Shown one piece after another: positions 16,719 to 23,188 of a DNA stretch of 25,046 nt. Positions within the stretch are counted from its first letter, which is position 1, and the number at the start of each line of letters is the position of its first letter. Where the stretch lies: assembly GCA_002395405.1 (NCBI GenBank), contig DGWX01000036.1:1-25046 (forward strand), in the 5' to 3' direction. The notes under the pieces are model-generated. The model had not been told where the DNA came from. It saw only the letters and a program-made list of their open reading frames with translations, and searched no databases. This DNA is from Christensenella sp. UBA4247. GTDB taxonomy: Bacteria > Bacillota > Clostridia > Christensenellales > CAG-1252. The translations under genes were made by a program, and so were the position numbers.

Positions 16719-16764
16719 GCGAATGAAAAAACGCGCCGAGTGATCGGCGCGTTTTTTCATTCGC
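16719..16764. terminator. 21-bp symmetrical two-way terminator
   Basis: Bases 16719-16739 pair perfectly with 16744-16764 around the four-base loop GTGA. The stem contains a run of six A (16726-16731) and six T (16752-16757), so it gives a U-tract in either direction. It lies two bases after the stop of the plus-strand Ig-like gene and six bases before the stop of the minus-strand Cys-rich gene, which face each other. Confidence 0.93.
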
Positions 16765-16770
16765 GTTTTC

Positions 16771-16956
16771 TTATTTGCAGCCGAAGCCGAAGCCTTCTTT
16801 ACAACCGCAGCCGCCATTTTGCCCGCCGCAGCAGCAGAGGATCAAATAGATCCAAAGGATGCATTCGATATTCACGCAGGAGCCGCACTTATTTCCGCCG
16901 CAGCAGAATAAGAGGAGCAAGAGCCATAAACAGTCGTTGTTGCAGAAATTATTCAT
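16771..16956 (-). CDS. Small Cys-rich hydrophobic protein with internal duplication
   Basis: A 61-residue protein with 13 cysteines (21%). ATG at 16956 is chosen because GGGAGGT stands seven bases upstream; the ATG at 16980 has no such site. The chain consists of two similar units: residues ~8-27 (DCLWLLLLLFCCGG, then CGSC) and ~31-52 (ECILWIYLILCCCGG, then CGC). Each is an acidic-Cys start, a hydrophobic stretch of eight to nine residues, a Cys cluster with GG and a Gly/Cys tail. The hydrophobic stretches are too short for normal TM helices. Small proteins like this in Clostridia are, I believe, auto-named 'chorion class high-cysteine' proteins; none has a proven role that I know. A cross-linked spore-coat or metal-binding peptide is a guess. 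I found no clear promoter. Confidence 0.8.
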   Translation of the reverse strand: MNNFCNNDCLWLLLLLFCCGGNKCGSCVNIECILWIYLILCCCGGQNGGCGCKEGFGFGCK

Positions 16957-17038
16957 AATATGTACCTCCCGAATTTCCAACGTATTGGTTTCTACTTCAT
17001 CATACGCAATCGTTTTTCTTTTTGCTACTCGCCGTCGC

Positions 17039-17067
17039 TTGACTTTTTTTTATAGATTGAGTATGAT
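17039..17067 (+). promoter_or_regulatory. Promoter of glyS
   Basis: TTGACT (17039-17044), a 17-base spacer and TATGAT (17062-17067). The transcript would start near 17074, giving a leader of only about 22 bases before ATG 17096. There is therefore no room for a T-box riboswitch, although T-boxes are common ahead of aminoacyl-tRNA synthetase genes in Bacillota. Confidence 0.8.
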
Positions 17068-17095
17068 TTTGTAAGACAGTTTACGGAGGTAACTT

Positions 17096-18487
17096 ATGAG
17101 CGGCAAATTAACGATGGAAAAATTGACGGCTCTTGCGAAAGGTCGCGGCTTCGTGTATCCGGGCAGCGAGATTTACGGCGGACTTGCCAATACTTGGGAT
17201 TACGGTCCTCTCGGTGTGGAGCTGAAAAACAATATCAAAAAGGCTTGGTGGCAAAAATTCGTTACGGAAAATCCGTTGAACGTGGGTTTGGACTGCGCGA
17301 TTTTGATGAATCCGAACGTTTGGGTCGCTTCCGGTCACGTGGGCGGTTTTTCCGATCCTTTGATGGATTGCAAAAACTGCAAGTCTCGTCACCGCGCGGA
17401 TAACCTCATTGAAGAATATAATAAGAAAAACGGGATCGAGGAGAATATCGCTTCCTGGACGCACGCGCAAATGGAAGATTTCATTAAGTCGCACGATATT
17501 AAGTGTCCGATCTGCGGAAAAGCGGACTTTACGGGCATTCGTCAATTTAACTTGATGTTCAAAACCTTCCAAGGCGTAACCGAGGACAGCGTCAGCACCC
17601 TCTATCTCCGCCCCGAAACGGCGCAGGGTATATTCGTAAACTTTTTGAACGTTCAGCGTACTTCGCGAATGAAAGTTCCTTTCGGTATCGGGCAGATCGG
17701 TAAATCCTTCCGAAACGAGATCACTCCGGGTAACTTTATTTTCCGCGTTCGCGAGTTCGAACAAATGGAACTTGAATTTTTCTGCGAGCCGGGAACCGAC
17801 CTCGAATGGTTCCGCTATTGGAAAGAATTTTGTAAAAATTGGCTTCTCGGACTCGGGATCAAAGAGGAGAATCTCAAATTGCGCGATCACGATAAGGACG
17901 AGCTTTGCTTCTATTCGAACGCGACCACCGATTTCGAGTATAAATTCCCCTTCGGTTGGGGCGAACTTTGGGGCGTTGCGGATCGGACGGATTACGACCT
18001 GAAAGCCCATATGAAAACCTCCGGTCGCGATCTTTCGTATCTCGATCCGAACACGAACGAAAAATACGTTCCTTACGTTATCGAGCCTTCGCTCGGCGTA
18101 GAAAGAATGGTTCTTACCGTGCTTTGCGACGCGTATGACGAGGAAGAACTCGAAGGAGGAGACAGCCGCGTCGTTATGCGCTTCCATCCCGCGATCGCGC
18201 CCTACAAAGTGGCGGTTCTTCCGCTCCAAAAGAAAGCGCTCGGAGATAAGGCGACGGAGATCTATCACTCTTTGATGAAGAAATTCTCCGCAACGTACGA
18301 CGAAACCGGCTCGATCGGCAAACGCTATCGCAGGCAAGACGAGATCGGAACGCCGTTCTGCGTGACCGTGGATTTTGATACCCTTGAAAACGAAACCGTT
18401 ACCGTTCGCGAGAGAGACAGTATGAAACAAGACCGCGTCAGTTTAAGCGAGCTTGAAGCTTACATTGCCGAAAGGATCCAATACTAA
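17096..18487 (+). CDS. glyS: Glycyl-tRNA synthetase, single-chain alpha2 type
   Basis: A 463-residue class II synthetase that charges tRNA-Gly with glycine. The start is fixed by GGAGGT six bases upstream. Diagnostic features are the N-terminal GRGFVYPGSEIYGG (16-29), RPETAQG (172-178), motif 2 with FRNE (205-208) and REFEQMELEFF (219-229), and motif 3 with GVERM (334-338). Paired cysteines at 92/95 and 137/140 would bind zinc in the insertion domain. The C-terminal anticodon-binding domain is at ~365-460 (APYKVAVLPL onward). This is the dimeric form shared with archaea and eukaryotes, not the alpha2beta2 enzyme of E. coli and Bacillus subtilis. The gene has its own promoter and terminator, though minD begins directly after the terminator. 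Confidence 0.98.
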   Translation: MSGKLTMEKLTALAKGRGFVYPGSEIYGGLANTWDYGPLGVELKNNIKKAWWQKFVTENPLNVGLDCAILMNPNVWVASGHVGGFSDPLMDCKNCKSRHRADNLIEEYNKKNGIEENIASWTHAQMEDFIKSHDIKCPICGKADFTGIRQFNLMFKTFQGVTEDSVSTLYLRPETAQGIFVNFLNVQRTSRMKVPFGIGQIGKSFRNEITPGNFIFRVREFEQMELEFFCEPGTDLEWFRYWKEFCKNWLLGLGIKEENLKLRDHDKDELCFYSNATTDFEYKFPFGWGELWGVADRTDYDLKAHMKTSGRDLSYLDPNTNEKYVPYVIEPSLGVERMVLTVLCDAYDEEELEGGDSRVVMRFHPAIAPYKVAVLPLQKKALGDKATEIYHSLMKKFSATYDETGSIGKRYRRQDEIGTPFCVTVDFDTLENETVTVRERDSMKQDRVSLSELEAYIAERIQY

Positions 18488-18529
18488 TCGCCAAAAATCG
18501 CGATAAGATCCGATAATTCGGCTAAAAAT

Positions 18530-18565
18530 AAGGATACGCCTTTTTAGGAAAGGTGTATCCTTTTT
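18530..18565 (+). terminator. Terminator of glyS, abutting the minD start
   Basis: Bases 18530-18543 pair with 18549-18562 (one G-U; loop of five) and a T-run extends to 18565. The ATG of minD is at 18569, only three bases further on. The only AGG-like sequence near that ATG (18547-18553) is locked in the loop and stem. Confidence 0.85.
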
Positions 18566-18568
18566 CTT

Positions 18569-19351
18569 ATGGGAAGATGCATCGTTGTGACATCGGGGAA
18601 AGGAGGCGTCGGGAAAAGTACGATTACCGCCACCCTCGGCGTGGCGATCGCGGAAGCGGGAGCGAGGGTCGCGCTCGTGGACGCCGACGTCGGCTTGAAC
18701 AATCTCGATCTCGTACTCGGGATCGAATCTATGGTATGTTACGACGTAACGGACGTGGAAAAGGGCAGGTGTCGCTTGTCCGAAGCGCTGATCAATCATC
18801 CTTTTTGCGAAAACCTGTTTCTTTTAAGTTCGCGGGCGCTGTCAGGCGGAAATATATCGATGAAAAGCTTTGCGGAAGTCATTTCCGCTCTTCGGCAAAC
18901 CTTTGATTACGTTTTGATCGATTGCCCCGCAGGGATCGACGACGGGTTTCATCGAGCTGTCAGCGCGTCGGACGAGGCTTTGATCGTTACCACGCCGTCG
19001 CCAGCCGCCGTTCGCGACGCGGACAGAGTATCCGATTTGATCGGATCGTATCGATTGCGGCGCGTGGGCGTGATCGTCAATATGGTTCGCGGCGACCTTG
19101 TTCTGAAAGGGGAAGTGATGAGCGTGGGAGACGTTGCGGGAGTGTTGCGGTTGCCGGTCGTAGGGAGCGTTCCCGAAGACGACGAGGTCCTTCTTTCCGC
19201 AACGGTGGGGAAGATCTCGGATTCCAAGAGCCGACATTACGCCGCCGTTTGTATGATCGCGTCGCATATAATGCTCGGGACGAACGAAATTTACGATTGC
19301 ACGGCGAAATATAGGGGGATCGTCGGATTTTTCCGAAAATTAGCGAGGTAA
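18569..19351 (+). CDS. minD: Septum-site determining ATPase MinD
   Basis: A 260-residue ParA/MinD-family ATPase that positions the division septum by cycling on and off the membrane. The deviant Walker A GKGGVGKST lies at 10-18, with the signature lysine Lys11 and P-loop Lys16. The DADVGLNNLD motif (38-47) is canonical. The last residues (YRGIVGFFRKLAR, 248-260) form the amphipathic membrane-targeting helix. MGRCIVVTSG matches the normal N-terminus, so ATG 18569 is right, yet it has no free ribosome binding site: it follows the glyS terminator by three bases. minE begins two bases after the stop (TAA, T, ATG). minC is not in the window, and in its place upstream is glyS. Sporulation-linked genes follow, as in the Bacillus minCD-spoIVF region. 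Confidence 0.97.
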   Translation: MGRCIVVTSGKGGVGKSTITATLGVAIAEAGARVALVDADVGLNNLDLVLGIESMVCYDVTDVEKGRCRLSEALINHPFCENLFLLSSRALSGGNISMKSFAEVISALRQTFDYVLIDCPAGIDDGFHRAVSASDEALIVTTPSPAAVRDADRVSDLIGSYRLRRVGVIVNMVRGDLVLKGEVMSVGDVAGVLRLPVVGSVPEDDEVLLSATVGKISDSKSRHYAAVCMIASHIMLGTNEIYDCTAKYRGIVGFFRKLAR

Positions 19352-19352
19352 T

Positions 19353-19592
19353 ATGAGAAACGCGAAAAGAGGAGTGGAACGCATTAAGAAGGTCATTCTG
19401 CAAGATAGAACGGGCGCGCCGGATAACGTTATAAACGTTTTGAAAAGCGACGTTTTCGAAGTTTTGGACGGATTTTTCGAAGTAAACCCGCAATCGGTCG
19501 TTGCGGAAGTTTTGGTGGATAATGTCGGCATGTACGAGATCAAGTTTACGGCAAGGGCGTTCCGCGTGAGAGGGATCAGAAACAGCGGATAG
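19353..19592 (+). CDS. minE: MinE topological specificity factor, N-terminally short
   Basis: A 79-residue MinE. Residues 4-19 (AKRGVERIKKVILQDR) match the anti-MinCD helix, and 26-40 (VINVLKSDVFEVLDG) with the later beta strands (VVAEVLV, EIKFTARAF) match the dimerisation domain. The family normally begins with a hydrophobic membrane-targeting stretch, MALLDFFLSRKK in E. coli, which is missing here. Upstream extension is blocked by the minD stop. GAGG at 19344-19347 sits before ATG 19353. MinE normally stimulates MinD ATPase to drive pole-to-pole oscillation; without membrane targeting it may work in a modified way. Its partner MinD is directly upstream. The adjacent gene is the SpoIVFA-position protein. 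Confidence 0.88.
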   Translation: MRNAKRGVERIKKVILQDRTGAPDNVINVLKSDVFEVLDGFFEVNPQSVVAEVLVDNVGMYEIKFTARAFRVRGIRNSG

Positions 19593-19657
19593 TATTTGTC
19601 GCTCGGCATACGGATAAAGACTTCTTTCTCTCTTTTCTTTCGCATATACATTTCTAT

Positions 19658-19861
19658 ATGAAAGAAGGCGAATTGAAAAAAATCAGCGGAAAAGGGTATT
19701 TCAATACGAACGTCATTGTTAAAAAGAGGAGAAAAAAAGATTTTTCTTTCTTTCTGTTCGCAGTTGTCTTCGGCGTCGCCGTGTATCTTCTTGCGACCGT
19801 CGTTTTTAAGAGCGTTTTCGGAGATTTTATTCCGCTCGGCGCGTTCTCGGTCGCATTTTGA
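19658..19861 (+). CDS. Small one-TM protein in the SpoIVFA position
   Basis: A 67-residue protein: a basic, cytoplasmic-type N-terminus (residues 1-28, ending KKRRKKD), one TM helix (about 29-50, FSFFLFAVVFGVAVYLLATVVF) and a short tail. I see no ribosome binding site, but no other start lies upstream in frame before the minE stop. In Bacillus, minD is followed by spoIVFA and spoIVFB; SpoIVFA has a cytoplasmic N-terminus, one TM and a C-terminal LytM/M23-like domain, and holds SpoIVFB inactive until sporulation signals arrive. This protein has the first two parts but lacks the LytM domain. Its stop overlaps the SpoIVFB TTG start (TTGA), so translation is coupled. It could be a reduced SpoIVFA or an unrelated regulator. 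Confidence 0.6.
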   Translation: MKEGELKKISGKGYFNTNVIVKKRRKKDFSFFLFAVVFGVAVYLLATVVFKSVFGDFIPLGAFSVAF

Positions 19862-20622
19862 AAATCCGCATTCATCCGACTTTCGTAGCCTTTCTCGCTT
19901 TTTGCACGGCGATCGGCGGTCTTTTCCGTTATCTTGTGGCGTTTTCCTGCGTGATTCTACACGAATTCTCCCATTATTTGATCGCGCGGATCGCGGGAGA
20001 AGAAGATCTTGCGATCACGTTGATGCCTTACGGAGCGTCCCTTTCCATCGCAGGGAACAGCGGGCGAACGGCTGCGATCTTGATCGCGGGACCTTTATCG
20101 AACGTCATTGCGGCGGCGTTCGCGCTCTCATTATCCTGGCTTTTTCCCGAGCTGTACGGCATTATGAAGCATTTCGTTCAAGCGAACGTGTCCATCGCGC
20201 TCGTAAACCTTCTTCCTGCCTATCCGTTAGACGGCGGGCGGCTCGCGCGCGAGATCTTTCCGGGGCGCGGCGGGCGCGCTTTTACTTCCGCTATGACGCT
20301 TTTGCTTTCTCTTTTTTGTTTGATTTTGTTTTTTATCGGAAAATGCGGAAATTTGACGCTTTTAACTTTCGCGCTTTTCAGCGCCGGTTATTTTTTCTCG
20401 TTTGCCTATCGTCGTCCCGTCATTCGAAAGATGGAAGATCCTCTCTATTCTTTGGTTTCGACGGATCGGGAAGGAAATCTTCGCAAAGTTAAGATCAAAG
20501 ACGGAAAGAAAACCGTTGAAAAGCTGTCGGAAGAGGCCGTTGCGCGGCTCGTTCTTTCGTATCCTTCGAACGGTTCGATCGGCGAAGTTTTGCAACAAGA
20601 AAAAGAGCGCGCTCGAGAATAA
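19858..20622 (+). CDS. spoIVFB: Site-2 protease of the SpoIVFB (M50B) type
   Basis: A 254-residue intramembrane zinc metalloprotease. HEFSH (residues 35-39) supplies the HExxH zinc ligands and catalytic Glu; NLLPAYPLDGG (117-127) is the second conserved motif, with Asp125 as the third zinc ligand. About five or six hydrophobic segments span residues ~10-190; a cytoplasmic tail (about 195-254) follows, where SpoIVFB carries a CBS domain, here shorter. In Bacillus this protease cuts pro-sigma-K in the mother cell. The gene uses TTG at 19858 overlapping the upstream stop. The position after minD/minE supports SpoIVFB rather than a generic M50 protein. Whether the host makes sigma-K cannot be seen here. 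Confidence 0.85.
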   Translation: MKIRIHPTFVAFLAFCTAIGGLFRYLVAFSCVILHEFSHYLIARIAGEEDLAITLMPYGASLSIAGNSGRTAAILIAGPLSNVIAAAFALSLSWLFPELYGIMKHFVQANVSIALVNLLPAYPLDGGRLAREIFPGRGGRAFTSAMTLLLSLFCLILFFIGKCGNLTLLTFALFSAGYFFSFAYRRPVIRKMEDPLYSLVSTDREGNLRKVKIKDGKKTVEKLSEEAVARLVLSYPSNGSIGEVLQQEKERARE

Positions 20623-20691
20623 CTTTCGCAGCGGCTTTCCGCGAAAGGGGCATAAGAAGCGCTCCGATCCGCCCGATGCTTACATTTTGAC

Positions 20692-20720
20692 TTGTTTTTA
20701 CCCTACGATTATGTTATAAT
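20692..20720 (+). promoter_or_regulatory. Promoter of the radical SAM operon
   Basis: TTGTTT (20692-20697), a 17-base spacer and consensus TATAAT (20715-20720) with TGT at 20712-20714 (extended -10). Transcription should start near 20727, leaving a leader of about 13 bases before ATG 20740. This places the translational start at 20740 and not at the in-frame TTG 20692. Confidence 0.8.
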
Positions 20721-20739
20721 CGTCTTACCGAGGATACAA

Positions 20740-22503
20740 ATGACGCTGAAAGAGATTTTACTGAAAACCGAAAAGCCCGCGCGTTACAGCGGCGGGGAAG
20801 TCAATACGCCCGATATGAACAAACCTTGCGACGTTCGTTTTTGCATTTGTATGCCCGATCTGTACGAGGTCGGAATGTCCAATCTCGGGTTGAAGATTTT
20901 GTACCACGTTTTGAACGAGCAGGAAGGGACGGTATGCGAGCGCGCTTTCGCGCCCGCTCTCGATTTTCTCTCTCTTTTGAAAGAGAACGGTCTTCCTTTG
21001 ATGAGCCTGGAAACCAAAACTCCGTTGTCCTCGTTCGATATGATCGGCTTTTCCGTTCAATATGAAATGCTTTATACCGGCGTCCTTTATGTTTTGGACG
21101 CGGCGGGGATCCCTTTCCGCGCGAAGGATAGGGGAGAAGACTATCCCGTTATCTGCGGAGGCGGTCCTTCCGCGATCAACCCCGAACCCATTGCGGATTT
21201 CTTCGATCTTTTTATGGTGGGAGAGGGGGAAGAAACCATCGTCAGTTTGACCGAACTTTATAAAAAATGCAAGAAAGCGAAAAAGACGAAAGCGGAATTT
21301 TTGGCGCTTGCCGAAAAGATCGAAGGAGTTTACGTTCCGTCTTTGAATACGCCGTCTAACCGGAAAACCGTAAAAAAAGCCGTCGTTCGCGATTTCGAGC
21401 ATTGCTATTATCCGACCGCGCAGTTGATGCCCACTTTGGAAGTGGTCCACGACAGAGCGATGGTGGAACTTTATCGAGGCTGCCAAAACGGTTGCCGTTT
21501 CTGCCAAGCGGGTTATTATTATCGCCCGATCCGTTACAGAAGCGCGAAAAAAACAGAAGAGTTGATCCGCGCCGTAATTCGGGAAACCGGATATGACGAG
21601 ATCAGTTTGGGCTCTCTTTCAACGGGCGATTATCCCTATCTCGAAACCCTTTTGAAAAACGTAAAACCCGTGGCTGAAAAAGCCCACGTAAACTTGGCGC
21701 TTCCTTCTCTTCGCCTCGATTCGTTCAAGAAAGAGTATGCGGAAAGCAGCCGCAAAAGTTCTTTGACTTTCGCGCCCGAAGCCGGAACGCAAAGGCTCAG
21801 AGACGTTATCAATAAAAACGTAACGGAAGAGAATATCCGCGAAGGACTTTCCGCCGCGTTCGATCAGGGGTATAACAGCGTTAAACTGTATTTTATGCTC
21901 GGGTTGCCGACCGAAACGGACGAGGACCTCATCGGCATCGCCGACCTCGTTCGATATATTCGCCGCCTTTACTATGAAAATCATAAAGGGGCGATCAATA
22001 TTTCGGTCAGTTGCTCCGTATTTATTCCCAAGCCCGGAACGCCGTTCCAATGGGAAGAGCAGATCGATATTCCCGAGATGCGCCGCAGGCAGTTCCTCGT
22101 TAAGGACGAACTCAAAAAAATCAAGGGCGCGTCTTTCCATTATCACGATCGAGAGACCAGCGAACTCGAAGCGATCTTTGCACGCGGCGATCGCGCGCTG
22201 TCGTCTTTGATCGAACTTGCGTATAAAAAAGGCGCGAAGTTTGATAGCTGGACGGAGTATTTTCGATACGACATTTGGCAGGAGGCGATGGACGAGCTCG
22301 GCGTGGATAAACGAAAATATCTCGGAGCGCAACCCCTTGACAAACCTCTCCCTTGGGAATTTATCGACATCGGCGTATCGAGGAAATACCTTTTGAAAGA
22401 GAGAGAAAAAGCGTATAGAGCGGAATGTACGAAAGGCTGCGATAAAGGTTGCCAAGGGTGCGGAGCCGCTTCTTTCGCGCCGTGTGACGAGGTGAGAAGA
22501 TGA
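20740..22503 (+). CDS. Radical SAM protein of the TIGR03960 family
   Basis: A 587-residue cytoplasmic iron-sulfur enzyme. Residues ~30-200 resemble the B12-binding-like domain that precedes the radical SAM core in this family (for example PVICGGGPSAINPEPIADFF). The [4Fe-4S] site is CxxxCxxC, Cys248, Cys252 and Cys255 (RGCQNGCRFCQAG). The C-terminus has a second cysteine set (Cys563, 567, 571, 574 and 582), characteristic of the family. The reaction is unknown; the family is probably involved in RNA or protein modification and is usually encoded with TIGR03936, RNase G and rplU. The ATG at 20740 is preceded by CGAGGATA. It overlaps the next gene by four bases (ATGA). In some species the two proteins are fused; here they are separate. 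Confidence 0.92.
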   Translation: MTLKEILLKTEKPARYSGGEVNTPDMNKPCDVRFCICMPDLYEVGMSNLGLKILYHVLNEQEGTVCERAFAPALDFLSLLKENGLPLMSLETKTPLSSFDMIGFSVQYEMLYTGVLYVLDAAGIPFRAKDRGEDYPVICGGGPSAINPEPIADFFDLFMVGEGEETIVSLTELYKKCKKAKKTKAEFLALAEKIEGVYVPSLNTPSNRKTVKKAVVRDFEHCYYPTAQLMPTLEVVHDRAMVELYRGCQNGCRFCQAGYYYRPIRYRSAKKTEELIRAVIRETGYDEISLGSLSTGDYPYLETLLKNVKPVAEKAHVNLALPSLRLDSFKKEYAESSRKSSLTFAPEAGTQRLRDVINKNVTEENIREGLSAAFDQGYNSVKLYFMLGLPTETDEDLIGIADLVRYIRRLYYENHKGAINISVSCSVFIPKPGTPFQWEEQIDIPEMRRRQFLVKDELKKIKGASFHYHDRETSELEAIFARGDRALSSLIELAYKKGAKFDSWTEYFRYDIWQEAMDELGVDKRKYLGAQPLDKPLPWEFIDIGVSRKYLLKEREKAYRAECTKGCDKGCQGCGAASFAPCDEVRR

Positions 22504-23186
22504 TCGTCGTAATGAAGCATTACAAACGGGGCAATATGATCTACGTCTCCCATATCGACCTTATGCGCCATTTTACCCGCGCTTTTCGCAGGGCGGGGAT
22601 CGACGTTCTCTTTTCCGAAGGATTCAATCCGCATATGCTTCTGAATCTCGGAACGCCCCTTCCTCTCGGAATGAGTTCTTCCGCGGAATATATTACGGTT
22701 CGGGCGGAAGTAAAGTCCGCCGCGGATTTTCTCTCGCGCTATAACGAGGTTTGCCCGGAAGGGCTGGAAGGGATCGCGGCGTTTGCGCCTCTTATGAACC
22801 CCAATCTCGCGGGCAGAGTCGTTGCCGCCGATTACTCCGTAAAGGTAAAAGGAGCGGCGGAAAAAAAGAAAGAGATCGAAGGGATCGTAAATCTTCCTTC
22901 TTTCGAAATGCCGATTACGAAAAAGGGCGAAACGAAGATCAAAGACGTTGCGCCTCTCGTAAACGCCGTTCGCCTCTATCCCGATTGTTTGAACGTTTGC
23001 CTCGCCGCGGGCAACGTCAATCTTCGCGCGGACGCGTTTATGCGCTTCCTCTCGGAAAAATTCTCCTTTGAACTAAGCCTCACCGAGCTTTGGAAATTCG
23101 AACAATACGTTCGCGTAAACGGAACGCTGACCGAAACCGACGATTATTTGAAAAAACTCGAAAGCGGGATCCCCGCAAAGGAGTAG
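22500..23186 (+). CDS. TIGR03936/DUF2344 protein, radical SAM partner
   Basis: A 228-residue cytoplasmic protein of the DUF2344 family, recognised by the N-terminal pattern ISHLDLM-type (YVSHIDLMRHFTRAFRRAG, residues 15-33), SEGFNPHML (39-47) and PLPLGMSSSAEY (53-64). The family is the obligate neighbour, and sometimes the C-terminal fusion partner, of TIGR03960 radical SAM proteins, so it probably supplies or binds the substrate. AGGTGAGAAG stands directly before the ATG, and the overlap with the radical SAM gene is four bases. No membrane segment is present. The exact role is not known to me. Confidence 0.92.
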   Translation: MIVVMKHYKRGNMIYVSHIDLMRHFTRAFRRAGIDVLFSEGFNPHMLLNLGTPLPLGMSSSAEYITVRAEVKSAADFLSRYNEVCPEGLEGIAAFAPLMNPNLAGRVVAADYSVKVKGAAEKKKEIEGIVNLPSFEMPITKKGETKIKDVAPLVNAVRLYPDCLNVCLAAGNVNLRADAFMRFLSEKFSFELSLTELWKFEQYVRVNGTLTETDDYLKKLESGIPAKE

Positions 23187-23188
23187 AT

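Noticed and set aside
17068..17095. T-box riboswitch ahead of glyS
   Set aside because: The promoter leaves a leader of only ~22 bases.
17108..18430. 440-residue antisense ORF to glyS
   Set aside because: It mirrors glyS, which is certain; long antisense frames arise from codon bias. The translation shows no recognisable motif.
20623..20647. Hairpin after spoIVFB as a terminator
   Set aside because: The stem CTTTCGC/GCGAAAG is followed by GGGCATAAG with no T-run.
20692..20739. N-terminal extension of the radical SAM protein from TTG 20692
   Set aside because: It covers the -35 and -10 boxes, so it would not be transcribed.
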